DNA of 64,000 nt from Verrucomicrobiota bacterium (GCA_016871515.1 VHDE01000009.1:1-64000), one strand, 5' to 3'. Numbered from the stretch's first letter, positions 9,501-17,784 are shown. Program-made: numbers and translations. Notes: generated by a model from the sequence alone, not told the origin.

Positions 9501-9596
9501 GTAAACACCAGTCAATTGTCGTCCGGCAGCAAGCGCTTCGTGCTGTGTTAGCCATATGCAGGCACACGCCGTTGCAAGGAGGAGCGAGGATTTCAT
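6525..9596 (-). CDS. PVC-type haem-binding dehydrogenase (propeller + HEAT + cytochrome c)
   Basis: 1023 residues with a signal peptide (MKSSLLLATACACIWLTQ, cleavage near ALAAG). Residues about 45-420 form a soluble-glucose-dehydrogenase-like propeller (PEGFEVRIFAAEPDVVNPVA, MTWDERGRLWVVELYEYP, EDTDGDGRADKVTVFADGLN). About 430-860 are HEAT-like helical repeats. The C-terminal domain carries one c-type haem motif, CLTCH at about 881-885, and a likely axial Met in ELSVMPEGL. This is the 'PVC-type membrane-bound dehydrogenase' architecture, abundant in Planctomycetes and Verrucomicrobia and thought to oxidise sugars or alcohols in the periplasm; the substrate is unknown. Monocistronic by spacing. 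Confidence 0.9.
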   Translation of the reverse strand: MKSSLLLATACACIWLTQHEALAAGRQLTGVYTPTQTPALAPAEAQKKFTVPEGFEVRIFAAEPDVVNPVAMTWDERGRLWVVELYEYPLGAPAGTKPRDNVKILEDTDGDGRADKVTVFADGLNLATGILVGNGGVYVGQAPHLLFFEDTNGDDIADKKTIAMTGFGLEDRHELLNGFTWGPDGWLYMTHGVFTYSKVKDPNNPDDDGVTMTAAVARFHPRAKKFEVFAEGTSNPWGVDFDRAGNAFVTACVIDHLFHMAPGGIYVRQAGTPPHPYAYQLLPSIVDHKHFRAAYAGVQIYQGHQYPPEYLGTVFMGNIHDSAVHQDRLAPNGSSFTATFVRDFVRANDGWFRPVSSQTGPDGALWIMDWYDKYPCYQNANADPEGVDRAHGRIWRVVYTGNKPGAPVPARPANLDLAKLSSSELVQLLSHPNVWHRRTAQRLLSERRDSNTRRALQDLFRQGQNLEARLAGLWTLHGAGFLSEETLDAAASDKEPTIRAWAARFTGERGDASEQPFRRLVTLADDSDNSVRLAVATAARQFVSGALTVNRPVSQQLSGTDAGAILAALVKSSASATDPVLPFMIWMAAEPQIGRDPDGALAWLIENGPSAMPLSADLTRKVMRRICDSQRPDRLDTALDFVTAIPENAAPLALAALDGLIEGQKGKALMPARSPADFVNKLAKSSNPEIVSRSRQLGAMWGDAAALQASLKVIQNPQTGIDQRVQAIQSVKQQKIDAVRDILIAMLAAPSAERIVQESLRALGEVGGDQLPSEILKRWKTFTPASQRVAAEVLTSRNPWTRAFITALENKAISPADLPVTVVRSLVNSRDDYARNRAVKVIGRFRDADADKARLIAAKKKAVIDGPVDLKAGHELAVKTCLTCHKLHGEGADVGPDLTGVGRSSLDALLANVIDPNQIIGKGYENVEIETKDGRAVSGRLIEDTEARVKLLSAGPKEEIIAKSNIATMRTGELSVMPEGLEQMPDADFRNLIWYILNPPQDNRPMTTELRRELIGAVSPAAR

Positions 9597-10024
9597 AGCG
9601 AGTCATTAAGGTAAGAAACGTTTATTCGGTCAAATGCTTTGTATTGGTTGTCTCTTGGATCGGTGCATCCCGAAGCTGTCGGCACATGTAGCGGCAGGCA
9701 TCCTGCCCGGCGGATCAACCGTACGCACGAGAACGCAGCCTTCTCTTTTCAAGCGTTGCTCCGGACGGCAAGATGCACGCCCTCTGCGGCAGGCAGGATG
9801 CCCGCCGCTACCGACAACTTCGGGATGCACTGCTCTTGGATGCGCCCGCCCCCAAAGGCGCATTGGGAACCGTAGCGTTTACCGCAACGGCGCTGACGGT
9901 CTGACCAGGAACTTTTTGGGAGACAACGCCCATGTAAAGATTGTAGGATCGCAACGCGGGCCACCCCCCCGGCTGGCCGGCAAGACGGGAGCGTTCACGC
10001 AACGACAAAACGTTAACTTAACCG
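9597..10024. repeat. intergenic region with repeat family A copy 1 (9663-9830)
   Basis: The terminal inverted repeats GTGCATCCCGAAGCTGTCGG (from 9663) and CCGACAACTTCGGGATGCAC (to 9830) bound a 168-base unit. Inside are the subrepeats GGCAGGCATCCTGCC and GGCAGGCAGGATGCC and a central AAGCGTTGCTCCGGACGGCA. Related units lie at 29797-29991 and 45932-46048. The remaining sequence (9831-10024) shows no gene, apart from an A/C-rich stretch ahead of the delta-60 remnant. Confidence 0.8.
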
Positions 10025-10294
10025 ATGAATCGAAACGGAATTTCGCGACAGAATCGGCTGTTCCTCCTCTCCTTGGCTTTCGCTTGTTCGCCGCTCTCTC
10101 TGAATGCGGAACCGCGATCTGAACAATTGGCAGGTATCTCCGGTGTGCTTGACCGCGCGTTCGATCCAAGTTCCGGACCGAATGGTCCGGTAAATTCGCT
10201 GGCCTTGCTATCGTTTGCGGCAGCCCTAAAGGTGCATATTAAAGACCCCCCAGTTTTTTCGGAGCCGCATTGGGCTTCGGAAATATTTAACTAA
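10025..10294 (+). pseudogene. truncated secreted delta-60-repeat-like protein
   Basis: 89 codons. A signal peptide (RLFLLSLAFACSPLSLNA-EP) is followed by GVLDRAFDPSSGPNGPVNSL, the opening of a delta-60 repeat (normal form 'DPSFNPGSGANGPVRALALQ DGK'). After VNSLALL the sequence switches abruptly to unrelated residues (KVHIKDPPVFSEPHW) and stops. Normal family members run for many hundreds of residues. It therefore looks like the 5' end of a large surface-protein gene cut off by a deletion or insertion near 10215; the joining sequence has a C-run (GACCCCCCAG) but no recognisable IS end. Confidence 0.55.
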
Positions 10295-10442
10295 CCAAGA
10301 TGAGCGCCGCTCCAAGCTCCAAAATATTTCGGACTTGCAGGGCGGCGCATCTGGGTTTAAGTATCTGCGATAGATGGATAAATCGACAGTTTATCAATTC
10401 GGCAAATTATAGCATGGACAAACTTCAACCGAAGAGGGTGTC

Positions 10443-11231
10443 TTGAGTCGCCCTTTCTTTCCTCGTAGTTCTCCTTCCGCAAGCTCGTTCGTCAAGGTCA
10501 ATGGGAAAATCCGTGCCCGCGAAGTTCGAGTTATCGGCATTGATGGTCAACAACTGGGTGTCTTATCGCTCGGCGAAGCCATTAACATGGCCCGACAGCA
10601 CGGCGTGGACCTGGTAGAAATCGCGCCCAACGCGGCACCGCCCGTTTGTCGTTTGGTCGATTTCGGAAAATTCCGATACGAGCAAGCCAAAAAAGAGAAG
10701 GAAGCGAAAAAGCACCAGCACGCCAACAAGGTTAAAGAGATTCAATTGAGTCCGACGATTGATCCGCACGATTTCGTTGTGAAGCTGAATCATGCCATCG
10801 AGTTTCTCTGTGACGAAATGAAGGTCAAAGTCACGCTGAGATTTAGGGGACGCGAGATGGCCCACAAAGAGTTTGGCTTTCAGCAAGTGGAAAAGTTTGT
10901 CAAAGACTTGACTCCTTACGGGCATCCCGACGCTCCGCCCAAATTAATCGGCCGAGGCATCAACGTCATGCTCAGCCCGCTTCCGCGAAACAAACGGGCG
11001 AAGAATCCCAAGCAGGATGAAAATGCTGCGCAACGCAACGCTCCGTCGCTGCGTCCGCAAGGCGCGAATAATGGCCCGCCACACACAACGACAAACACTG
11101 GTCCCGCGCAACCTGCTTCAGTGAAACCGAAAGAGGGCGCCCGGCACGTTCCGACAAACGCGGCCGAACAACCAGCCGAATCGTTCGGGCACAATCCTTT
11201 TGCTCAGCTGGACATCAAGGTTGGGCAGTAG
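10443..11231 (+). CDS. infC: translation initiation factor IF-3 with C-terminal extension
   Basis: 262 residues from a TTG codon preceded by GAAGAGGG. The N-domain (KIRAREVRVIGIDGQQLGVL), the linker (RYEQAKKEKEAKKHQ) and the C-domain (KEIQLSPTIDPHDFVVKLNH, VKVTLRFRGREMAHKEFG) are complete, covering about residues 18-180. IF-3 binds the 30S subunit and polices start codons. Known infC genes often use rare starts that IF-3 itself represses, so TTG here fits autoregulation. Residues about 185-262 form an extra tail rich in Asn, Pro, Ala and Gln, probably disordered. The usual rpmI-rplT partners do not follow: the next gene is convergent. Confidence 0.95.
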   Translation: MSRPFFPRSSPSASSFVKVNGKIRAREVRVIGIDGQQLGVLSLGEAINMARQHGVDLVEIAPNAAPPVCRLVDFGKFRYEQAKKEKEAKKHQHANKVKEIQLSPTIDPHDFVVKLNHAIEFLCDEMKVKVTLRFRGREMAHKEFGFQQVEKFVKDLTPYGHPDAPPKLIGRGINVMLSPLPRNKRAKNPKQDENAAQRNAPSLRPQGANNGPPHTTTNTGPAQPASVKPKEGARHVPTNAAEQPAESFGHNPFAQLDIKVGQ

Positions 11232-11300
11232 ATAACGCCAAGGATCCTGGACTTTCGCAGCCTTTCCGGTTCGTCAGGATGGTTCACCAAACCCATCACT

Positions 11301-11398
11301 GGCAAGGACCCAGTCCACTCCAATGCCTTTCGGTAATTCGAAGAACATTTGCCCCGGCGGGACAGAATGACAATAGCCCGGTGTTTCAACGCCGGGCA
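11301..11398. repeat. repeat family B, half unit
   Basis: It starts GGCAAGGACCCAGTCCACTC, continues with CTTTCGGTAATTCG and ACATTTGCCCCGGCGGGAC, and ends in the palindrome GCCCGGTGTTTCAACGCCGGG (21 bases with one mismatch; arms GCCCGG and CCGGGC). The same ordered modules occur at 20158, 25968, 40933, 44013 and 50275. This copy is only one arm. It lies between the convergent infC and Hsp70 genes, where the GC-rich palindrome could help end transcription. Confidence 0.7.
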
Positions 11399-11409
11399 CG
11401 GCGACACCT

Positions 11410-13323
11410 CTACTGGATGGCGCCACGCCGGCGCAGCGCGGCTTCCATCGCTTTGTCCATCATCAAGTCAGCGAGCGGCTTGGTCGCTTGATCCAATCGG
11501 GCGTGAGCCGTTTTCAGCTCGCCAACATTTCCCGTTTGTCCGTTAGGGTCTTCTGTGGTCAAGACTCGTTCGACAGCCTCAACTGCCGCTTCGACTTCAG
11601 CACGGTAATCGTCTTGCATATCGGTCGCGAAGTCGGCCAAGGCTTTTCGTGTGGCCAGAACTGTGTCGCGCGCGCGCATTTTTGCTTCGACCCATTGGCG
11701 CGCTTTCAAATCCTCGAAGGCGTGCTCGACGGATTCCTCGACCATTCGCTGCACATCCGCATCGCTCACATCCACCGCAGATTTCATTTCAACAATGGTT
11801 TGCTTCCCAGATTTGGTGTCGCGGGCCAGGACGTGCAGAATCCCGTTCGCGTCGATTTCGAACTGGACGCCAACTCGCGGAACGCCTTTCGGCGCCCGTT
11901 CGAAATCAATCGTAAATTTGCCAAGGCTCCAATTATCGGACGCTCGCTCGCGTTCTCCTTGCAGCACGTGAATCAGCATGTTCGGCTGGTGATCGGCGGC
12001 GGTGGTGAACATTTCGCCGGCTTTGATTGGTATCGTGGAATTGCGCGGGATAATCACGTTCATTAAGCCGCCGAACGTTTCGATGCCGAGCGACAAGGGC
12101 GTGACATCAAGCAGCAATAGGTTCTTGAACCCCCCCGCCAATATCTCCGCCTGGATTGCCGCCCCGAGCGCCACAGCTTCGTCCGGGTTTTGTGATGTGT
12201 TCAACATCGGCCCTTCGGCACGGTGATAGGTTTCTCCTAAACGGATATTTCCAGTCGCAGCCTCAAACTCTGAGCAACCGAAAATCTCCGTCACCATTTG
12301 ACGAACCAAGGGCATGCGTGTCTGGCCGCCAACCAAAATCACCTGATCGAGATCTTTCAGCTCGAGCCGCGCATCAGCGAGCGACCGCAAACAATGGGCG
12401 CGCGTTCGCGCAATGATATCGCGCGTCAACTCTTCGAGCTCGGCGCGGCGTAGTCGGCAAGTGAAATTGAAATCGGGCGTGAGAAACGGCAAAGCCACCT
12501 CCACTTCGGTTTCGCTGGAAAGTTTGATCTTGGTCTGCTCGGCCGCTTCACGAAGGCGGGCCATCGTCGACAGATTTCCGGTGACATCCGGGCCGCCAGC
12601 TTGACGGATCTTCTCGGCCAAAAAATCGATGATCCGCCGGTCCAAGTCTTCTCCGCCGAGCCGTGTATTGCCATTGGTCGCAAGAACCTGAAACACTCCT
12701 TCATTCAGCTCCAGAATCGAAAGATCGAACGTTCCTCCTCCCAGGTCATAAACGGCAATTTTCGATTTATCTCGAAGTCTATCCAAGCCGTAGGCCAAAG
12801 CGGCGGCGGTCGGTTCGTTGACGATCCGCTCGACCGTTAAACCTGCGAGTTCACCCGCTTTCTTTGTCGCGTTGCGCTGAGCGTCATTAAAGTACGCCGG
12901 CGCCGTAATCACGGCGCGCGTCACGGGCTCGCCCAAATACGTCTCCGCGTCGGTCTTAAGCTTCTTGAGCACCTCCGCCGAAACTTCCTCCGGAGTCATA
13001 GCCCTACCGTGAATCTCAATCGTGATGGGAGCGTTCGCTTCGCCTCGAACCGGATAGGTCACCAACATCTCCTCCCGTTCGATCTCGCTGCCTCGTCTGC
13101 CGATGAATCGTTTGACCGCATAAACCGTCTCCGATGGCTTGATCACGCGGAGTCGATTCGCCTTTGCTCCAACCAAGATATGGCCTTGAGCATTTGCGAA
13201 ATGAACGACCGAGGGCGTAAGCCGCGAACCTTCGGAATCCGGCATAACAAACGGGATCCCCGAATCCACCGCCGCTACTAACGAATTGGTGGTCCCCAGG
13301 TCTATTCCGACAATTTTGCTCAT
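11410..13323 (-). CDS. Hsp70-family chaperone (DnaK/HscA-like)
   Basis: 637 residues. The N-terminal ATPase starts SKIVGIDLGTTNSLVAAVDS and contains NEPTAAALAYGLDR, YDLGGGTFDLSILE and VILVGGQTRMPLVRQMV. The substrate-binding domain follows (LLLDVTPLSLGIETFGGLMN, EIDANGILHVLARD). The end lacks the acidic EEVD-like tail of canonical DnaK and stops RRRGAIQ, so a paralogue or HscA-type role is possible. No dnaJ, grpE or iron-sulfur assembly gene is adjacent, and none of the neighbours suggests a client. ATG start; no CIRCE-type element is seen upstream. Confidence 0.9.
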   Translation of the reverse strand: MSKIVGIDLGTTNSLVAAVDSGIPFVMPDSEGSRLTPSVVHFANAQGHILVGAKANRLRVIKPSETVYAVKRFIGRRGSEIEREEMLVTYPVRGEANAPITIEIHGRAMTPEEVSAEVLKKLKTDAETYLGEPVTRAVITAPAYFNDAQRNATKKAGELAGLTVERIVNEPTAAALAYGLDRLRDKSKIAVYDLGGGTFDLSILELNEGVFQVLATNGNTRLGGEDLDRRIIDFLAEKIRQAGGPDVTGNLSTMARLREAAEQTKIKLSSETEVEVALPFLTPDFNFTCRLRRAELEELTRDIIARTRAHCLRSLADARLELKDLDQVILVGGQTRMPLVRQMVTEIFGCSEFEAATGNIRLGETYHRAEGPMLNTSQNPDEAVALGAAIQAEILAGGFKNLLLLDVTPLSLGIETFGGLMNVIIPRNSTIPIKAGEMFTTAADHQPNMLIHVLQGERERASDNWSLGKFTIDFERAPKGVPRVGVQFEIDANGILHVLARDTKSGKQTIVEMKSAVDVSDADVQRMVEESVEHAFEDLKARQWVEAKMRARDTVLATRKALADFATDMQDDYRAEVEAAVEAVERVLTTEDPNGQTGNVGELKTAHARLDQATKPLADLMMDKAMEAALRRRGAIQ

Positions 13324-14209
13324 GCCGGAATGCTGCCTGAGTCGAGCATACGGCGCAGCTTTTTTTAGTCAGTCAGTCAGTATGGGTAAGGACCGATTCC
13401 ACTCGGTCCCACTTGTTGTCCTTGGCGCCGCCGACAAGCTGTACGAAAGAAGCGGTGGAACCGTCAAGTCTGGTCGCGGCGCGGCGGAGGATGGCGATGA
13501 TATTGGCGAATGGAGACATGGAGAGTCGCTCGGGCTTTGGCTCGAACCATGTTAGGCTGAACTGGTTATAACTGCTCTCGGCCAGGCAAAGGAGGAAAAG
13601 GGAAGAAACCAACCGCGAAACCAAACACCCTGAGTGAGGCAACCGAACCCTCAGCGTGCGCTGTGTCCTATCCAGCGCAATACCGACATATTGTCCGCCG
13701 ACTTCGAACATCGCACACAATTGTGTCCACCACTGAAAGACACTTCTGGACATTTCTGTCCTGATTTGAGACAGCGAAAAATCGCCATGAACAATTGAGC
13801 CATCACAAATCCACCAGGTATTTTACAGATTTATGAGCAAAAACCCAGCGAGTGCGGCAGCGAACACGAATATGTCTATGATCCTTCGGTATTTTCTCCT
13901 ATGCCATTGGCAGCCCCGATGCCATGCGGTGAACCGGGGCTCAAAGCGCATCGTACGCGCTCGCACCTTGAACCAGCGGGCCGATAGGGCGGCGTTGCCG
14001 CTCTGCCGTAGCGCAGAGTTTGGACATTTTGCGGGCTGGACTTAGTCCTGCACTTGATCTCACACTTAATCCATTGGAATGCGCGGCCTGTTTGGATTAT
14101 CGCGAGATCAAGTGCGGGATTAAGTCGGTTGGAAATGTCCAAACTCCACAGCAGAGTGAAACTCTGCGTTTCGGTCCGCTGGTTCTTGGGGTGAGCTGCT
14201 GCTGAAAGG
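13324..14209. repeat. 886-base gap; contains a long inverted repeat (14016-14146)
   Basis: No convincing gene is present. At 14016-14146 an imperfect inverted repeat pairs AGTTTGGACATTTTGCGGGC...TGCACTTGATCTC with GAGATCAAGTGCGGGATTAA...GAAATGTCCAAACT, the outer 11 bases being exact. It is flanked by GCTCTGCCGTAGCGCAGAGT and GCAGAGTGAAACTCTGCG, which resemble the motif at 16830-16870. The rest (13324-13980) is low-information sequence with short spurious frames. Confidence 0.6.
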
Positions 14210-14530
14210 CTATCGATAATCTTCACGGATTGGATAAAAAGCATCGATGATTCGGCAGTTCGTGATGGCTCTGCCGGAGTGAACGGCATTCGAAGGAATG
14301 ATGCCGACGGAACCCGGTCCCAGTTGCTTGGTTTCACCGTCAACCGTTAACTCGAAAATGCCATCCAAGACATTGGCGACCTGCTCGTGCGGATGGGAAT
14401 GTTCCGGCAAAACAGCTCCCGCCTCGATCGTCCAATGCGCAAACGTCATCTTGTCCGAATGGACGAAGTGGACTTTAAAGCCTGGAAAAGGTTCTCGAAG
14501 CCTGCTTTCTGATGGGTTCACAAATGGCAT
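14210..14530 (-). CDS. small cupin protein (KdgF-like)
   Basis: 106 residues forming one cupin barrel. The metal-binding motif 1 is EHSHPHEQVANVLDGIFELT (H, H, E/Q ligands) and motif 2 is PSNAVHSGRAI. The HSHPHEQ form and compact length resemble KdgF-type cupins, which handle unsaturated uronates, but many single-domain cupins share it, so the substrate is open. It starts 34 bases after the rmuC stop and is probably cotranscribed with it; the two functions are not obviously linked. Confidence 0.8.
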   Translation of the reverse strand: MPFVNPSESRLREPFPGFKVHFVHSDKMTFAHWTIEAGAVLPEHSHPHEQVANVLDGIFELTVDGETKQLGPGSVGIIPSNAVHSGRAITNCRIIDAFYPIREDYR

Positions 14531-14564
14531 ATTCTTTCCTCAAGCTGGAATTGGTTGAGTTCGA

Positions 14565-15911
14565 CTACGAAGAAGCTTCATCAACCACCGCTTCACCGTT
14601 CGCTTCGGCCAGCAGCGATTCTGTCTCTTGAACCGGCAGCTCCTGCACATTTCGAAGTTTGCGCTCGATCGCCCGCGAACGCTTCGCAGCGTCCTCCATT
14701 GTGTCGGAGGCCTGATCCAATTTTTTCTTCACGGCATCTAAAATGTCGCCGTACTTGCCAAACTCCGTCTTGACTGCGCCCAGCAATTTCCAAACTTCGC
14801 TCGACCGCTTTTGAATCGCGAGACTGCGGAAGCCCATCTGCAAACTGTTGAGCAACGCAGCCAACGTCGTCGGACCCGCCACAACAACTCGGCATTCCCG
14901 CTGAATCACCTCTACCAGCCCGGTCCGGCGAACAACTTCAGCATACAAACCCTCGGTCGCCAAAAACATGATGCCGAAGTCCGTCGTTTTGGGCGGGTTG
15001 AGATACTTGTCGCAAATATCTTTGGCGCACCCTTTGACGCGCAACGCCAGCATCCTGGCGGCTTCGTCGAAAGCTTCGGCATCCGCTTTCTCCTGCGCAT
15101 CGACCAGCCGCTGGTAATCTTCCGTCGGAAACTTGGCGTCAATCGGCAGCCAAACAACTTCGCCCTCCGCATCTCCGCGGCCGGGCAGCTTGATGGCAAA
15201 TTCAACCATCTCAGCACTGGTTTCCTTGGTCTGGACATTTCGCGAGTATTGGTCCTCGGTCAAAATCTGTTCGAGGAGCGCCGCGAGCTGAACTTCACCC
15301 CAGCCGCCGCGTGTTTTCACATTCGTCAAAACGCGCTTCAGGTCGCCGACGCCGACCGCGAGCGTTTGCATTTCGCCGAGTCCCTTGTGCACTTGCTCCA
15401 ACCGTTCCGAGACTTGTTTAAAGGATTCGCCCAACCGTTTCTCCAGCGTGCCCTGCAATTTCTCGTCCACCGTCGCCCGCATTTGATCGAGCTGCCTCGC
15501 GTTGTCTTCCTGGATTTGTTTCAGTTTTCCGTCCACCGCATTTCGCAACGTGTCGAGTTTTTGTTCGTTGCTCTGGGTCAGCGCCGCGAGCCGCTGAGAA
15601 AAACTGTCGAGCTGAGCTTGTTGCAGCCGCGCCATCTCGCTCATCCGCGATTGCAACGAATCTCCGAAGCTCCCGAGCTTGCGATCAATTTCCTCGCGCG
15701 TTTGGTGGGCGCGCGTGGAAGCTTCCTCGCGACTTTTGGCAATCTCATCGCGCAACGAGCGTTCCGTCCGCTCTTGGCTGTTGTTTAACGCGTCAAAGCG
15801 AGGCTCTAACGGAGTGCAGTCCATCGTTGGTCTCCGTTTTAAGATCAGGCCTGACATCACGATGAGGCAGAGCAGCAGAAAGATCGCAACGCCGAGAAGA
15901 GTTTCTGTCAT
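14565..15911 (-). CDS. rmuC: DNA recombination protein RmuC
   Basis: About 448 residues from the ATG at 15911; an upstream in-frame start would add 12 basic residues before the membrane helix and seems less likely. Order: one N-terminal membrane helix (LLGVAIFLLLCLIVMSGLIL), a long coiled coil (about 30-200), then the RmuC nuclease-like domain (GGWGEVQLAALLEQIL, LPIDAKFPTEDYQRLV, GIMFLATEGLYAEVVRR, VAGPTTLAALLNSLQMGFRS). RmuC limits inversion between short inverted repeats in E. coli, a notable neighbour in a window crowded with such repeats (inference). Confidence 0.95.
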   Translation of the reverse strand: MTETLLGVAIFLLLCLIVMSGLILKRRPTMDCTPLEPRFDALNNSQERTERSLRDEIAKSREEASTRAHQTREEIDRKLGSFGDSLQSRMSEMARLQQAQLDSFSQRLAALTQSNEQKLDTLRNAVDGKLKQIQEDNARQLDQMRATVDEKLQGTLEKRLGESFKQVSERLEQVHKGLGEMQTLAVGVGDLKRVLTNVKTRGGWGEVQLAALLEQILTEDQYSRNVQTKETSAEMVEFAIKLPGRGDAEGEVVWLPIDAKFPTEDYQRLVDAQEKADAEAFDEAARMLALRVKGCAKDICDKYLNPPKTTDFGIMFLATEGLYAEVVRRTGLVEVIQRECRVVVAGPTTLAALLNSLQMGFRSLAIQKRSSEVWKLLGAVKTEFGKYGDILDAVKKKLDQASDTMEDAAKRSRAIERKLRNVQELPVQETESLLAEANGEAVVDEASS

Positions 15912-16015
15912 CAGTGATATCCTCCGCGACAGCCTCGCTCGAACCAATCTATCCTTTCGTCACTCATACAATCCAACGCACAAGCGCTATTTGCAGCCGC
16001 TCAGTGAGCTTGTAA

Positions 16016-16191
16016 AGGTAAATCAGTTCGCCTTTCGCCACTCCATAAGCCAGACATTGGGAGCGCGGCGCTCACGCCGCTTCAGCGACCATTCTCACCG
16101 GAACTTCGAACACAGAAGCGGCCTAAACGCCCCATCCTGGGGTAGGTTCCGCAATTTTGAGCACGTGCTCAAAATTGCTCGAATGAGGCCA
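16016..16191. repeat. spacer with spacerless 28-nt palindrome (16151-16178)
   Basis: The palindrome has half-site GCAATTTTGAGCAC followed directly by its exact complement, with no loop. It lies just downstream of the hypothetical gene's stop at 16192. A related palindrome with the same TTTTG(A/C)GCACGTGC(T/G)CAAAA core is at 32776-32801. A shorter inverted motif, GAGCGCGGCGCTCACGCCGC, lies near 16058. Confidence 0.8.
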
Positions 16192-16626
16192 CTATGACTT
16201 TGGGGCGCGACCGATCAGCTTGATCGCGGATGCGTGCGCCATTACGACATCAGGGTCGCTTTGCAGTGACTCGAAGTAATGCCCGGAAAAATCCTGGCCG
16301 TGCTCGGCCGGAGCTAGCAGCAGCCCGGATTGGCGGACCAGCGCGTCGGCCGTCTGAGTTGTTAACGGCTCTTTCTCGTCCAGCACCTCGTCCATGGAGA
16401 CGATCAATTGGGAGAGCGGATGCAGCCAGGCGAACCACGGATCATGCGTGAGCAACTGCAGAAATTGGTTGGGCGACTGGATCGTGCCTACGATTTTCTC
16501 ATAGCGGGTCCGTTCGAACTCGACCAGCGCCTTATGCAGACTCAGGAGGGCGTTCCGGATTTCGAGCAACCGCTTGGCCTCGACCGAACGTGATTCAGAA
16601 TTAGTCTTTCCAGACGAAGCGCGCAT
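16192..16626 (-). CDS. conserved hypothetical protein
   Basis: About 144 residues from the ATG at 16626; an upstream TTG start would add 32 residues of doubtful quality. A polar N-terminus (SSGKTNSESRSVEAKRL) is followed by a predicted helical domain with the conspicuous stretch DPWFAWLHPLSQLIVSMDEV and LRK-free acidic linkers. There is no signal peptide or membrane segment. I do not recognise a characterised family. A start codon 565 bases from the isomerase stop and a gap before rmuC suggest it stands alone. Confidence 0.55.
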   Translation of the reverse strand: MRASSGKTNSESRSVEAKRLLEIRNALLSLHKALVEFERTRYEKIVGTIQSPNQFLQLLTHDPWFAWLHPLSQLIVSMDEVLDEKEPLTTQTADALVRQSGLLLAPAEHGQDFSGHYFESLQSDPDVVMAHASAIKLIGRAPKS

Positions 16627-16749
16627 TTTGTTCAAGTCTGACGATCCGTTAAGCTCACGACAGCGCACACTCGTCTTCGCCACGCCCGTCGTCAAGCGCA
16701 GCGGCCCGCCGAAGCCAAGCAAACAAACAGAGCGCGAATGCCCGGGAAG

Positions 16750-16875
16750 TGTTTAACGTAGCGCCGAATTGTATTCGGCGGATCGTCCGCAAGTTCGAGC
16801 GTCCTGGAAGATGCGGACGGTCTGCCGATTGCAAATCGGCGATACAGCAGACTGAGAGTCTGCGTTACGATAGAT
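16750..16875. repeat. inverted-repeat element with AGTCTGCGTTACG end
   Basis: GTAGCGCCGAATTGTATTCGG at the left is followed by the hairpin CTGCCGATTGCAAATCGGC and the terminal GCAGACTGAGAGTCTGC-GTTACG. Both ends carry forms of 'GTAACGC/GTAGCGC'. Similar modules lie at 32860-32990 and in part at 3063-3102. Confidence 0.55.
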
Positions 16876-16884
16876 CCGTACCTA

Positions 16885-17784
16885 CTATGAGGCTTTGCAC
16901 TGCTCAGTCTTTACCTCGTCAATCACCTTCTCCAAGCGACGGCCGTATTCGATATAATTCGCGCGCATCGCGTCGTCGTTGCTAGCTTTGGCAGTTGCAT
17001 CGTGAAAGACCACGACCATATGCGGCTCGATGGAGATGCCGGCATCGTAGCCGCGCGCCATAGCGTCCTTGAGAATGTCCCGCACTCGGCCCTGCCCTTC
17101 CCCAGGCCAATTGTAATCAGCGTCATTCTTCGCCGGATTCCAAGTCGCATCCTTAACGTGAATGTGGACGACGTGATCGCGCACGTTGATCCAGAACTCC
17201 CACGGATCCTGTTTAGGCCACGGCTTGGCTTTGCTGCGGTCGGCGTTGAAGATTGGATTCGCCGTATCAAATACCCATTTGAGACCGGGCGCTTTGTCGA
17301 GCAACTCCAGCGCATGTTGCCAGCTCATGCCACCGTAATTCATGCAGTTCTCGTGCACGGGCTGAATCCCGGCATCGAGGAACATCTTCGTCACTTCGCG
17401 GACGCGGCGAAAAACTTCCGGCGGCGTTTTGTATTCATCATCGCCGGGTTTGAAACTCATCACGCGAATATATTTTGTGCCGAGCCGCTGCATCCGCGGA
17501 ATAGCGCGGCGAACCTCGGCCAAGGTGATGTCGAATGGATCGCTGACTTTCTTGGCCCAATTCATGACCGTGGAGCCAAAGCAATAAATGCCGACGCCAG
17601 CGGTTCCCAATTGGTCCACCGCCAGGTCAAACGCCTTGTCCGGAATGTCGTGGAGATTCGCTTTCGCAAATCCCGGCACTTCCACGCCGCGCATTTCAAT
17701 GTGCCGCCAGCCGAGCTCTTTCGTCGCGGCAATCTGTCCGTCAATTGAGTTGGCGCCTTCGTCGCCGATGCCTGTGAGGATCAT
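16885..17784 (-). CDS. sugar phosphate isomerase/epimerase-like TIM-barrel protein
   Basis: 299 residues of the xylose-isomerase-like (AP endonuclease 2) fold. Strand-end metal ligands are visible: E in PVHENCMNYGG, D in KWVFDTANPIFN, H in VVHIHVKDATWN and E in GISIEPHMVVVFHD. There is no signal peptide, so it is cytoplasmic. Such proteins usually act on sugars or inositols. The upstream Gfo/Idh/MocA oxidoreductase gene ends 136 bases before its start on the same strand, a pairing common in sugar-oxidation pathways of PVC bacteria. The exact substrate cannot be read from sequence. Confidence 0.85.
   Translation of the reverse strand: MILTGIGDEGANSIDGQIAATKELGWRHIEMRGVEVPGFAKANLHDIPDKAFDLAVDQLGTAGVGIYCFGSTVMNWAKKVSDPFDITLAEVRRAIPRMQRLGTKYIRVMSFKPGDDEYKTPPEVFRRVREVTKMFLDAGIQPVHENCMNYGGMSWQHALELLDKAPGLKWVFDTANPIFNADRSKAKPWPKQDPWEFWINVRDHVVHIHVKDATWNPAKNDADYNWPGEGQGRVRDILKDAMARGYDAGISIEPHMVVVFHDATAKASNDDAMRANYIEYGRRLEKVIDEVKTEQCKAS

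Noticed and set aside
9634..10122. Plus-strand frame through the family A repeat
   Set aside because: It translates the inverted repeat in both arms, so it is a by-product of the repeat.
13373..13753. 126-codon minus-strand frame in the gap after the Hsp70 gene
   Set aside because: No signal, motif or ribosome site; composition is like non-coding sequence. Left as a gap.
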